DNA of 46,057 nucleotides from Coriobacteriia bacterium. Lineage in GTDB: Bacteria > Actinomycetota > Coriobacteriia > Anaerosomatales > Anaerosomataceae. Under the pieces are notes generated by a model. It had not been told where the DNA came from. It was given only the letters and a program-made list of their open reading frames with translations, and searched no databases. The stretch is from positions 1-46,057 of the forward strand of contig JAUSOQ010000030.1 of the NCBI GenBank assembly GCA_030655755.1, given 5' to 3'. The position numbers were made by a program, and so were the translations under genes. Shown here in pieces: positions 10,301 through 18,992 of this stretch; positions within the stretch are counted from its first letter, which is position 1, and the number at the start of each line of letters is the position of its first letter.

Positions 10301-10364
10301 CCCAGCAGCCCAGCGCAGACTGATTCGGGGTCGAAATCTCGATAGGATTCATCCCTCGCCGCAC
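7356..10364 (-). CDS. Large defence protein, YjiT/STY4851-like (DruH-like possible)
   Basis: This 1002-residue protein sits between the DruA-like and helicase genes. The N-terminal third has a conserved-looking block (YDYVGLEYWPIFQKRTPRW, then WANQFSIICWPITHSVLP) that resembles the large YjiT/STY4851-type proteins found beside DUF1998 helicases; that resemblance is from memory and moderate. The middle third looks like all-beta, Ig-like modules (about 510-740), and the C-terminus is helical. No catalytic motif is evident. The ATG at 10364 lies inside the preceding gene, a 95-base overlap; ATG 10352 is an alternative and no clear ribosome site decides. In this operon position it could replace DruB/DruC, acting as scaffold or target-binding subunit. 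Confidence 0.65.
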   Translation of the reverse strand: MRRGMNPIEISTPNQSALGCWGSCQFRRLIGNHLPGPGGHKISELDNIQRELEGRFTALAKKRSESTGLSKCVFAFEHGLSPSERNDVEQALLSSLSFGQPQRRHWLAWVVHATEIGYDYVGLEYWPIFQKRTPRWRDGNDSRDWIRQQFKRFTREFGGVEPSGAWANQFSIICWPITHSVLPQDLQNQFVISLGRLQSRYTSALLRNPALLGAAIESVSSDAGARFRQFIKNTELVGLIASALLLQGESLEFEVLEHATLQRIVGDLERRRHAKDLLDRARARARRTIAMHGLGHGEVGRQGAGTRDSSALLTQLGLEPTLTLRLGSDGSWQGWLRLPDMSSAAPMLPDEVRRTLLESRFRIPSGRRTKPWAAGALMFAMPDIEFARWPEPSTPLVQFEDSGSAAEALLGSKLSIGDSSTWLFRLRDDGDARLVKGRTIRGGAEYLVVGEEGSLVGLPLLDESAEFGGARVARLWPDALESDELDTLCERLALTQATTLRVWPVGMPAAEWDGEGNVEWVTLQPKLVAVTADCADGVLELRNARFGTEPLRVPLVSGRPAFINLEPIEVGEHNFELSLTCGTSVQAGRLRVVVREPTTGTSQRALPLVITPSPRSPSLEEFWDGRFSLDLDGPEGHLVRVKAALFRDGVSSALIERTLPSVHLPVDTAAWREHVERHFIDNSGVQNRYDEADSCLLAVDGRELGAREFRMEREQTPLRWVLSRDSKDYCLELRDDTGRLELPAVVWYSFDKPDVAVGVDSAPLQNSRCLEPEGGLYVARVDGFMCSAIVPLQAHNLQDLNCRPSLSYHNRSARDVMGLLGHAASWHSARIPGQLAAQYPMWRVLASFEYKLVEIIVGSNWMHAEQHYQRQRSASSWDALTEAVATTQHDRPLVGVLKVDGTLARGVPRERCERLTSLISQALAFSPTAIPKAQLMERMEFALRFASSPQTVGAWAGDRLESLLTDLLESPMHLRAARWLVLATDAVAERFGDGQPRTDWEW

Positions 10365-11457
10365 GCGGAATAACCCAGCGGTTCAAACAGCTCTTCGATA
10401 TCGCATCAGCGGACCAGTCATAGTGCTCTGCCAGGGTCGTCTGCCCAAGCAGAATGTCACGCCAGTTCTTGGCAAGTGGCGCCACATAGACCTCGCGGGA
10501 TACTCCATGATTGAGGAGTGCCCGCTCGTCCATTCCAATCTCGCGAAGCGCGGCCCTGGCGACTCGCAGACGCCAATTGGGCCCGTCGCCAAACCTATTC
10601 CCGCTCGCGTACGGGTGCTCGATTTCGGAGAGGTACTGGCGCATCAATCCAAACACCTCCGACGAGAACTGGAAGTGCCCATAGCCTTTCGTGGAGCCAA
10701 TCCTGTCGAACCTGGGACCGTCCGGCAGACGAAGTCGGTTATAGAGCGAAGACCGACCAAGGGCAGATGTCGTCGTCAACAGCACAAGAGGCGCCTTGCG
10801 ACTGACCTGCCGGATGACGGAAGTACGCTCTCCGTACTTGCGGTCATATGCAGTTCGAACCTCGTTCGACGCAGCCAGAGATGCGACCAGCTTCCCGCCT
10901 ATCAAGCCGGAATAGGGAGGCACAGCGCCCATCACATAGGCATCCATCACATGCACGAGGCGCTCTCGCCTGTCCTCAACATCCCAGCCGACCCATTTGT
11001 CTCGACTTGAGAGATTGAACACTGGGTCGCCGATGGCGAAGAGCCCGATTAGGGCCTCGTGTTCAGCATCCCACACCAAGTAGCGAAGACGACGACCGAA
11101 CCCTCGCGACACGGGCACCGACCAAAGCTTGGTCGCAAGCCGGAACAGCTCCGATTCGCGTGTGCCTGGCTTCACTTCTATGAGAATCGGCCGAATCTTC
11201 TCAGGCACAAGGTCACGACCAGAAGCTAGCGCTGAACGAAGGTCCCCGATGTGTGCTCGAATGAAGGTCGCTTCGGCGGCAATGCGCTCGGCTCTAGCGC
11301 CCGCATGCATTCCCCGAACAGCTTCCTTTGAGAGCGCGGATGCAAGAGTGTCAGAGACCTCAGGAGCGTTGGCATCCACCCCGATAGAAATCAGGTGAGC
11401 CGATATCGCCTCTCTGAGCTTCTCCCCCGCCTCATCCACCGCGTCAACGCCCCTCAT
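10270..11457 (-). CDS. druA-like: DruA-like DUF4338 protein
   Basis: The product is about 395 residues from ATG 11457, which has GGGAG eight bases upstream. Its core matches the DUF4338 family that defines DruA of Druantia systems: a central LRYLVWD segment, an IGLFAIGDPVFNL strand, SSRDKWVGWD, a VPPYSGLIGGKLVASLA block and, near the end, LVLLTTTSALGRSSLYNRL followed by GSTKGYGHFQF. An in-frame GTG at 11580 has an even stronger site (GGGGAGG, spacing six) and would add 41 residues that look non-conserved. This is the first gene of the defence operon. Its biochemical role in the family is not settled; it is needed in type I Druantia. The combination with a DUF1998 helicase four genes on is the main reason for the Druantia call. 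Confidence 0.75.
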   Translation of the reverse strand: MRGVDAVDEAGEKLREAISAHLISIGVDANAPEVSDTLASALSKEAVRGMHAGARAERIAAEATFIRAHIGDLRSALASGRDLVPEKIRPILIEVKPGTRESELFRLATKLWSVPVSRGFGRRLRYLVWDAEHEALIGLFAIGDPVFNLSSRDKWVGWDVEDRRERLVHVMDAYVMGAVPPYSGLIGGKLVASLAASNEVRTAYDRKYGERTSVIRQVSRKAPLVLLTTTSALGRSSLYNRLRLPDGPRFDRIGSTKGYGHFQFSSEVFGLMRQYLSEIEHPYASGNRFGDGPNWRLRVARAALREIGMDERALLNHGVSREVYVAPLAKNWRDILLGQTTLAEHYDWSADAISKSCLNRWVIPRAARDESYRDFDPESVCAGLLGQLPVSSVDR

Positions 11458-11648
11458 GTGATGAACTCCCGGACGACTCTTGCAGCATACAAGAACCCTG
11501 CGGCGTCCGGTGGACACAGCCGACAACCCTAGGTAACGAACCTGCCCGCGCAGTCCGGCGCCGTACACACTAGCTGACACGTAGGACCTCCCCATGTATC
11601 ACTACATAGGAAATGCTACGCCCTCGGTCTGACATGCCGCGATTCCGC

Positions 11649-12242
11649 TCACTCTGGAGTATCGGCATCCCGGGTATCTCGAGCCTCACGTGCCCCACCG
11701 TGGCCCACGTCGGGACAGTCGGCGAAGAGTGCCGCGACCTCCTCGGGCGAAGGGCGAACCGCGTCAAGAAACGCCTGAATTCCCTTCTGGGCGTCGCCAC
11801 GACCGCCATTCACTTTGAACTCGTACGCCTCTCGCTCCATGCGAACGCCCTCAACGATGAGTAGCCGAAGCTCCCGAATACTCTCGTCAGTCAGGTCCCT
11901 TCGCTCTAAAGCTGCAAGCGCACGCTCTTGAATGAGCCGCGCATGCCTTGCCCACCGCTCAGAGGCGTCGCTAATAGCCCGCTCGTGCGCCGCTCTCAAC
12001 AGGGAATCGCAGTGACCGTCATACGCCGTCACGCGGTCAACCCAGGAATGTTGAGACGACCAGCGTTTCCACTGAGACGGTATGGGGCTGGTGCCTCCTT
12101 GGTGTCTCTCAAGGCAAGCGTCCCTGTGGCTCTTGAAGGCAGCTTCAATCGAACGAGTGGACGGACTGAGGTCGCGATAGTGAGCAAAGGCATGAAACGC
12201 CTTCGCAGATTCATCGCCTTTCTGCTCCCAAGGCTCAATCAC
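11649..12242 (-). CDS. Phage-type HTH protein, terminase-small-subunit-like
   Basis: The protein is about 197 residues from GTG 12242, which follows GGGAG by seven bases. The N-terminus carries a pattern often seen in phage and integrative-element proteins: WEQKGDESAKAFHAFAHYRDL, then an SIEAAF helix and QWKRWSSQHSWVDRVTAYDG. In relatives this is a helix-turn-helix that binds DNA, sometimes annotated as terminase small subunit. The rest is a charged helical region ending in an acidic tail. It lies between the control cassette and the defence operon. No large terminase or capsid gene is seen, so a packaging role is unlikely here; DNA binding or element regulation is more plausible. Confidence 0.55.
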   Translation of the reverse strand: MIEPWEQKGDESAKAFHAFAHYRDLSPSTRSIEAAFKSHRDACLERHQGGTSPIPSQWKRWSSQHSWVDRVTAYDGHCDSLLRAAHERAISDASERWARHARLIQERALAALERRDLTDESIRELRLLIVEGVRMEREAYEFKVNGGRGDAQKGIQAFLDAVRPSPEEVAALFADCPDVGHGGAREARDTRDADTPE

Positions 12243-12358
12243 TTCGTCTCTCCCTCTCGCGCAGCCTGTCCGCAGGCTGGTCACAGGCTGTCTGCTGCTC
12301 CCTGGATGGTTGACTGAATGAATAGATGAATGAGTGAAGTTCCTTATGGAGATTCGCC

Positions 12359-12865
12359 CTAGTCTTTGAATAGCTCATCTGGATTCCTGAATCCCCCCAG
12401 CCGAGTGCCCACACTTGGCTCACTCTTGGGAATCACCGCAGCCTGACCGAGGGCTGCGGGTGTCTTTGCCCAGTGGTAGGTGCCACTTTCGTAGCGATTC
12501 TTCGATTCATGCGGGACGAAACCGATGCCTGGCGGCAAGGGAACCTCTCTTGGCGCATTCCATCGCGTCAGCGAACGATTCCAGACCGGGAAGTCAGGCA
12601 GGAAACCACACTGCACTCCTTCAGCCTCGTAGCCCCACACGAATCCTTCGTCCTCAAGCTGCCGAAGGTACTCTGCAACTTCGGCGTCTGTGATGTCCGC
12701 CTCCAATGGCACCGCTGCCTTGCGCACTGCTCGCGGATTGGCAACGAAGCAGCCGCTGTCTTCAGCGAGGTGATGCAACGCGATGTACACCGCCCGCTTC
12801 TCAAGAGGGCGAAGGTCCGAGTCGAAGGCAACGGCAGGGTCAATCATCCGCTTCGTCGGATTCAT
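12359..12865 (-). CDS. Winged-helix replication-type protein of integrative elements
   Basis: This 168-residue protein has an N-terminal winged-helix-like fold: FDSDLRPLEKRAVYIALHHL, a short VANPRAVRKAAVPL helix and DAEVAEYLRQLEDEGFVWGYE, followed by GFLPDFPVWNRSLTRWNAPREVPLP. That layout resembles phage and plasmid replisome-organiser-like proteins that act at an element's own origin. The family is recognised by pattern only. Its ATG overlaps the stop of the upstream excisionase-like gene (ATGA at 12862-12865), so the two are co-translated. Confidence 0.5.
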   Translation of the reverse strand: MNPTKRMIDPAVAFDSDLRPLEKRAVYIALHHLAEDSGCFVANPRAVRKAAVPLEADITDAEVAEYLRQLEDEGFVWGYEAEGVQCGFLPDFPVWNRSLTRWNAPREVPLPPGIGFVPHESKNRYESGTYHWAKTPAALGQAAVIPKSEPSVGTRLGGFRNPDELFKD

Positions 12866-13053
12866 CGCTCGCCCTCAAGCCAGCGTTCCAGGGATTGGCG
12901 ACCAACCAGCACCCGTCTACCTAAACGCACTGAGGGCAGCTCCTCCCGTCGTATCGCTCCGTACACGCTGTTCTCTGCAACCCCGAGGAACACAGCCACC
13001 TGACGAACCGTGAGCACGTCCGGCAGCTCCGCAAGTGACGTTGCCCTACTCAT
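12862..13053 (-). CDS. Excisionase-like helix-turn-helix protein
   Basis: The 63-residue product from ATG 13053 has the compact MerR/excisionase-type fold: DVLTVRQVAVFLGVAENSVYGAIRR, then LPSVRLGRRVLVGRQSLERWL. Such proteins bind attachment-site arms and steer a tyrosine recombinase toward excision, or act as small transcription factors. It overlaps the XRE gene by eight bases upstream and the winged-helix gene by four bases downstream, forming a three-gene coupled cassette opposite the integrase unit. An excisionase role fits the neighbouring integrase but is inferred. Confidence 0.7.
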   Translation of the reverse strand: MSRATSLAELPDVLTVRQVAVFLGVAENSVYGAIRREELPSVRLGRRVLVGRQSLERWLEGER

Positions 13054-13258
13054 CGCACAACACCTCCTCCAGCAGCTCGTCGGAATGGTCCGTCGGGACG
13101 CCAAGGGCATTGGCGAGTTTGCTCATCTGCGACGGATAAGGCTTCCCGATATACCCCTTTTCAATCTGACCGACAGTCGTCGGATGCATCTCGGCAAGTC
13201 GGCTAAGGGCAGCAAGGCTCAGACCCCTCGCACGTCGCAGCTTCTCAATCTTGCGCAT
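13046..13258 (-). CDS. XRE-family transcriptional regulator
   Basis: This is a 70-residue Cro/C1-type helix-turn-helix protein: IEKLRRARGLSLAALSRLAEM followed by HPTTVGQIEKGYIGKPYPSQ and a short C-terminal helix. The start at ATG 13258 is supported by GGAGG seven bases upstream; a longer open frame upstream shows no family similarity. It is transcribed away from the zinc-ribbon/integrase pair and shares a 98-base intergenic space with it. The likely role is immunity-type repressor of the island, autoregulating its own operon and perhaps the integrase unit. Confidence 0.8.
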   Translation of the reverse strand: MRKIEKLRRARGLSLAALSRLAEMHPTTVGQIEKGYIGKPYPSQMSKLANALGVPTDHSDELLEEVLCDE

Positions 13259-13356
13259 ATTTGCGCCTCCAAATCTCTCGCTGTTGCGGCATATGCCTTG
13301 GTCAGTGTAGGATGCATTAGGACATACGCAAAGCCTCTGAAAGGACACATGTTCGT
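13259..13356. promoter_or_regulatory. Divergent control region between XRE repressor and integrase unit
   Basis: This 98-base gap separates two divergently read units, so both promoters should lie here. It contains a short symmetric GGCATATGCC at 13291-13300 that could be an operator half or whole site for the XRE protein. No consensus promoter boxes are clear enough to place with confidence. Confidence 0.4.
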
Positions 13357-14187
13357 ATGACGGTCTATCCTCTCCAAGTCGAACCAACGAGAGTCCTGCC
13401 TGAACTTCCAGTGATGCTGCCCGGAACACTTGCGGTGGATGAGAGCGGTGCTATTCGCGGCGTCGCTCGCCTTACGGTCGTCGCTAAAGGAGATGGACTC
13501 GCCTCGGGTAGCCACACAACCCTGCTCCCACCGGAGCTGTATCTAAGGCAGCTCCTTGACTTCGACGTGGCGTCAGACGATGCCCTGCTCGACTTCATGG
13601 GGAACTTCGGTCTTCTGGGAAGCGGCTCTCTGGATGGCAAGTCGTCAGGCGCCTACGAAACCCCCGTCAGCACAATGCGCAGTGCGAGGGAACGTGCGGC
13701 GGTGCTGAGGGACACGAGTCGGACCCTCCTCGCCAATGAGGGAATGCTGGAACCTGACGAGCTGTTCGCTCTGTGGGAGTCACGCGGAGGAAATCCCCTC
13801 GCGAGCGTCATCTTCCAGAACGACCCTCTGGAGGTTGCGGTCAAGCTGGCGACTGGCGTCGTTACCAACGCCCTCGCCCCTTTCGGTCCGAGGGTGAGCA
13901 CGCCCGGAAGCAGCAAACACGAGGTCTTCGGCATTCCGTTGGAATCAGCCGTCTGCGCACAGATGTTCAACCATATTGCCGAGGGTGCGGCATACCGTCG
14001 CTGTGCATTGCCCTCATGCTCCCGCGCATTTGTCCGTCAGGTCGGTCGCGCCGTGAAGGGGCAATTCAAGCTTGAGGGTGTCGAGTACTGTTCGCCCCAG
14101 TGCGCCAGAGCAGCAGCAAGCAAGAGGTACCGGGACCGCAAGCGCGATGAACGGCTACGCACCGCGAGTGAGAGGGACTCCGAATGA
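13357..14187 (+). CDS. Zinc-ribbon (CGNR-like) protein coupled to the integrase
   Basis: The protein has 276 residues. The C-terminal 70 contain a four-cysteine zinc ribbon, RRCALPSCSRAF followed by VEYCSPQCARAAASKRYRDRKR, which is like the CGNR zinc fingers of actinobacterial regulators. The first 200 residues have no recognised domain but resemble the variable sensor part of such proteins. Its stop overlaps the integrase start (ATGA, 14184-14187), a linkage that implies a partner role in integration or control of excision. An ATG eight bases upstream opens only a three-codon frame. Confidence 0.6.
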   Translation: MTVYPLQVEPTRVLPELPVMLPGTLAVDESGAIRGVARLTVVAKGDGLASGSHTTLLPPELYLRQLLDFDVASDDALLDFMGNFGLLGSGSLDGKSSGAYETPVSTMRSARERAAVLRDTSRTLLANEGMLEPDELFALWESRGGNPLASVIFQNDPLEVAVKLATGVVTNALAPFGPRVSTPGSSKHEVFGIPLESAVCAQMFNHIAEGAAYRRCALPSCSRAFVRQVGRAVKGQFKLEGVEYCSPQCARAAASKRYRDRKRDERLRTASERDSE

Positions 14188-15401
14188 AAGGAACACTTCG
14201 CAGAAAGACGGCTGAGACCTGGCAGCTTCGAGTCTTCCGAGGCTACGACGAGCACGGCAAACAGCTCTGCGACTACCACACCATCCACGCCAAGACCAAA
14301 CGTGAGGCTGAAGCGGAGCAACGTCGCATCCTACATTCACTGGACACGGGCGGGTACGCCGAACCTTCTCGCCTCACGGTTGGCGACTATCTGGAATCGT
14401 GGCTTCGCGACTACGCAGCAAACAATGTCTCTCCGTACACTCTCGACCGGTACGAGAGCATTGTGCGGAAGCATCTGATTCCGGCACTCGGGTCGGTCAG
14501 AATGAACCAGCTCACTCCGGTCCGCATTGAACGCTACTACGCGACCGCTCTGGAATCTGGACGACTCACACGCACTCGGAAGAGACCAGAAGACGGCAGT
14601 AGGACTTCCCCGCCACGCGGTCTGGACCCGCAGACAGTGGTCAAGCACCATCGAGTACTTCGCACGGCACTGAAACGAGCTGTGAGGCTTGGTCTGCTCG
14701 TTGCCAACCCATGTGACCGCGTCGACCCTCCAAAGCTCCCTCGCACTGAGATGAAGGCGCTTGATGAGTTTGATACTGAGAGACTCCTTGCGGCGGCTCG
14801 TGCCTCGAACTGTCCCAGCCTGCATGTCGCCGTCTTACTGGCAGCGAACACAGGTATGCGGCGCGGGGAAGTGCTGGGGTTGAGATGGTCTGATTTGGAT
14901 TTTGATGCTGGAGTCCTTCACGTGCGGCGCACACTTCAGCGCTCCAAGAACTCGGTGGTCTTCGGTGAGCCGAAGTCCGCCTCAAGCCGCAGAATGCTCT
15001 CGTTAGACGAAGAGACTCTTTCGGAGCTGAAATCTCACAAAGTCAGGCAGAGTCGAACGCGACTCGCCCTGGGCACAGGATGGCAGGACAACGACCTAGT
15101 GTGTCCGGGTCGCTGTGGTGAGCCGTGGCACCCCAACATGCTCACTCGTGAGTTTCAGAGACTGAGAGACCGGAATGGATTGTCTCTGCGATTCCACGAC
15201 CTGCGCCACAGTCACGCCGCGCAGCTCATCAGAACGGGCGCGCCTGCGAAGGTCATTCAGGAGCGACTGGGGCACGCCTCGGCAGGATTCACGCTAACCA
15301 CCTATGGGCACTTATTGCCAGGGATACAAGATGAGGCGGTCGAGCGCCTAGCCATCGCCCGCGCCGATGCGCGTGAGAGACTCGCGGCACTCGCGAAGTA
15401 G
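14184..15401 (+). CDS. int: Tyrosine recombinase (phage/ICE integrase)
   Basis: This 405-residue integrase has an N-terminal arm-binding region (1-60), a SAM-like core-binding domain (about 65-185) and a catalytic domain with the full set of active residues: R226 in TGMRRGE, H338 and R341 in HDLRHSHA, H364 in RLGHAS and nucleophile Y374 in TYGHL. It is complete. Its ATG overlaps the zinc-ribbon gene stop. The gene lies about 1.1 kb from the 3' end of tRNA-Glu, the usual arrangement for an island inserted in a tRNA gene, so this enzyme probably mobilised the whole left part of the window. Confidence 0.92.
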   Translation: MKGTLRRKTAETWQLRVFRGYDEHGKQLCDYHTIHAKTKREAEAEQRRILHSLDTGGYAEPSRLTVGDYLESWLRDYAANNVSPYTLDRYESIVRKHLIPALGSVRMNQLTPVRIERYYATALESGRLTRTRKRPEDGSRTSPPRGLDPQTVVKHHRVLRTALKRAVRLGLLVANPCDRVDPPKLPRTEMKALDEFDTERLLAAARASNCPSLHVAVLLAANTGMRRGEVLGLRWSDLDFDAGVLHVRRTLQRSKNSVVFGEPKSASSRRMLSLDEETLSELKSHKVRQSRTRLALGTGWQDNDLVCPGRCGEPWHPNMLTREFQRLRDRNGLSLRFHDLRHSHAAQLIRTGAPAKVIQERLGHASAGFTLTTYGHLLPGIQDEAVERLAIARADARERLAALAK

Positions 15402-15408
15402 AACGCGA

Positions 15409-15795
15409 CTAACTCATATTGATGGCGTCGTGATTCACGTCGAACCAAACAACATAGAAGTACTGCGCCTGTCGATAGCCGTACAGTCGCCCCGGTTCCA
15501 TCCCGAGGACATCAAGCGAGAAGATGGTCTCGTCCTTTGATATGTAGCTCGGAAGAGCACAGGTAAGGCTCTTTCGAGCGATAGGATGGCAATCGTAGTC
15601 GCGCCGCTTCTTGAACTCGGACCACGTAACATTCTCGGCTTCAGCCAGCGTCTTCAGCAGGCAATCGCATGCGCTGCCCACAAACTCCCTCAGTCGGAAA
15701 CGGTTGGGGTCCGATTTCTGAAAGCGGAAGTGTACGGTCAAGTGGTCAGTGCCCAGAGGAGCGCTCTTGCTATGCTCCTTCTTCTTGGGACCCAA
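15409..15795 (-). CDS. Putative toxin partner of the Panacea antitoxin
   Basis: This 128-residue protein starts at TTG 15795, two bases after the antitoxin stop, in a clear two-gene unit. The N-terminus is lysine-rich (GPKKKEHSKS). The centre has a WSEFKKRRDYDCHPI segment, and the end reads GRLYGYRQAQYFYVVWFDVNHDA. A closing strand of that type, ending W-F-D-x-x-H, is seen in several small toxin-like proteins. There is no signal peptide or membrane helix. I cannot assign a toxic mechanism; the toxin call rests on genetic pairing with a DUF4065 gene. Confidence 0.5.
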   Translation of the reverse strand: MGPKKKEHSKSAPLGTDHLTVHFRFQKSDPNRFRLREFVGSACDCLLKTLAEAENVTWSEFKKRRDYDCHPIARKSLTCALPSYISKDETIFSLDVLGMEPGRLYGYRQAQYFYVVWFDVNHDAINMS

Positions 15796-15797
15796 AG

Positions 15798-16259
15798 CTA
15801 CTGCGCGTTCACGTAGAACTCGGTCATGAGCGCATGCTCAATGACGCGGTTCGAGGACTCGTCTGGCTGAAGACCCTGCCGTGTGACGAGCCACGGGTCC
15901 TCGGCGTGGGTCAAGTCTTCCAGCTCAACCGCCGAGAGATGCGAGTATGCTTCGAGCACGGAGTCGATGACCTGCGCTGACGCAGGCGGAATAGACCCAA
16001 TCAGAGCGCGGTCAACAACCTCATCCGTGGGAATTGCATGCCAGCCGCAATCCGAGAACCGCTTCCACAGCGGGTATACAGCAGGTCCATGCGCCCACGC
16101 TTGAATATCTTCTGCAAACAGCGGTTCGCCCAGAGAAACGAGATGCCACGCCTGAGCGTAGTAGACAAGCTTCTGGAGCTTGAGGTTCGTGATTGAGTCG
16201 CCCTTGCTCACGTCAACACTCGCGAGAATGTAATCTGCGACGGCTTGAACCGATACCAT
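15798..16259 (-). CDS. Panacea-domain (DUF4065, SocA-like) antitoxin
   Basis: The 153-residue protein has the Panacea/DUF4065 hallmark: VADYILAS near the start, then ITNLKLQKLVYYAQAWHL and an IQAWAHGPAVYPLWKRF block. This domain neutralises a range of unrelated toxins in two-gene systems and is also found in phage GepA-like proteins. ATG 16259 is preferred over TTG 16262 because GGGAG lies six bases upstream. Antitoxin-first order and the two-base gap to the partner fit a toxin-antitoxin operon that would stabilise the island next to its attachment site. Confidence 0.8.
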   Translation of the reverse strand: MVSVQAVADYILASVDVSKGDSITNLKLQKLVYYAQAWHLVSLGEPLFAEDIQAWAHGPAVYPLWKRFSDCGWHAIPTDEVVDRALIGSIPPASAQVIDSVLEAYSHLSAVELEDLTHAEDPWLVTRQGLQPDESSNRVIEHALMTEFYVNAQ

Positions 16260-16497
16260 CAACCGCTCCCTTCCTTAAGCCAGCCCACGCGACAATCGAG
16301 CAGATGAATAGACATAATGGCACGCGGCAATGACATCTACAGTCTACCCCAGAACTCCGTTCGCCGTTGCAGAATCCGCTGCCTCGCACCTTGCCACGCG
16401 GCACGTCCACCGCATGCTTGTGTGCCCCCAGTGTGCCTCTTGGGGCAATTCCGCTAGAAACAGAACAGCGAGGACCGGAGTCCCCGCTGGTCAAATA
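16260..16497. other. Island/tRNA junction, no gene; candidate attachment-site region
   Basis: These 238 bases lie between the antitoxin start and the 3' end of tRNA-Glu. No coding frame here is convincing. The promoter of the toxin-antitoxin unit should lie at its left side. If the island entered at the tRNA 3' end, the attachment-site core would be the tRNA 3' segment at about 16498-16530, and a matching repeat would mark the far end, which is outside this window. Confidence 0.4.
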
Positions 16498-16573
16498 TGG
16501 TGCCCCCAAGGGAATTCGAATCCCTGTTGCCGCCTTGAAAGGGCGGAGTCCTTGGCCTCTAGACGATGGGGGC
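16498..16573 (-). tRNA. tRNA-Glu (anticodon TTC)
   Basis: The minus strand folds as a normal tRNA: acceptor GCCCCCA pairs with TGGGGGC, followed by discriminator A and encoded CCA. The anticodon stem CCGCC/GGCGG encloses loop CTTTCAA, giving anticodon TTC for glutamate. The T arm contains GGGATTCGAATCCC. Its 3' end faces the island. Confidence 0.95.
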
Positions 16574-16584
16574 ATATTCACTTG

Positions 16585-16660
16585 TGGTGGGCCGTATAGG
16601 GATCGAACCTATGACCTTGGGATTAAAAGTCCCCTGCTCTACCAACTGAGCTAACGGCCC
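16585..16660 (-). tRNA. tRNA-Lys (anticodon TTT)
   Basis: Acceptor GGGCCGT pairs with ACGGCCC, followed by A and encoded CCA. The D arm contains AGCTCAGTTGGTAGAGC, the anticodon loop ACTTTTAA gives TTT for lysine, and the T loop is GGTTCGATCC. It lies 11 bases upstream of tRNA-Glu on the same strand, so the two are probably one transcript. Confidence 0.95.
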
Positions 16661-16811
16661 GTAGCTTGAGCGACTCACGTGCCAGACCGCCCGCGAGGGC
16701 GAAAAAGCGCAAGGCGTAGTGTAGCCGCTCTTCGCGTCAGGGGTCAATGCGAGACCCTTCTTCGCCCATCGGGTATGGTATAGGGGACCATCCGGCGACT
16801 CGAAGGGGACC

Positions 16812-18986
<2,175 letters not shown>

Positions 18987-18992
18987 CAACAA

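Noticed and set aside
749-11457. Calling the operon DISARM, Dpd or BREX
   Set aside because: A DUF1998 helicase alone fits DISARM or Dpd, but there is no methyltransferase, DrmB, PglZ or queuosine-type gene, while DUF4338 points to Druantia.
11649-12242. Functional prophage with packaging genes
   Set aside because: The small HTH protein looks phage-type, but no large terminase, portal or capsid gene is present.
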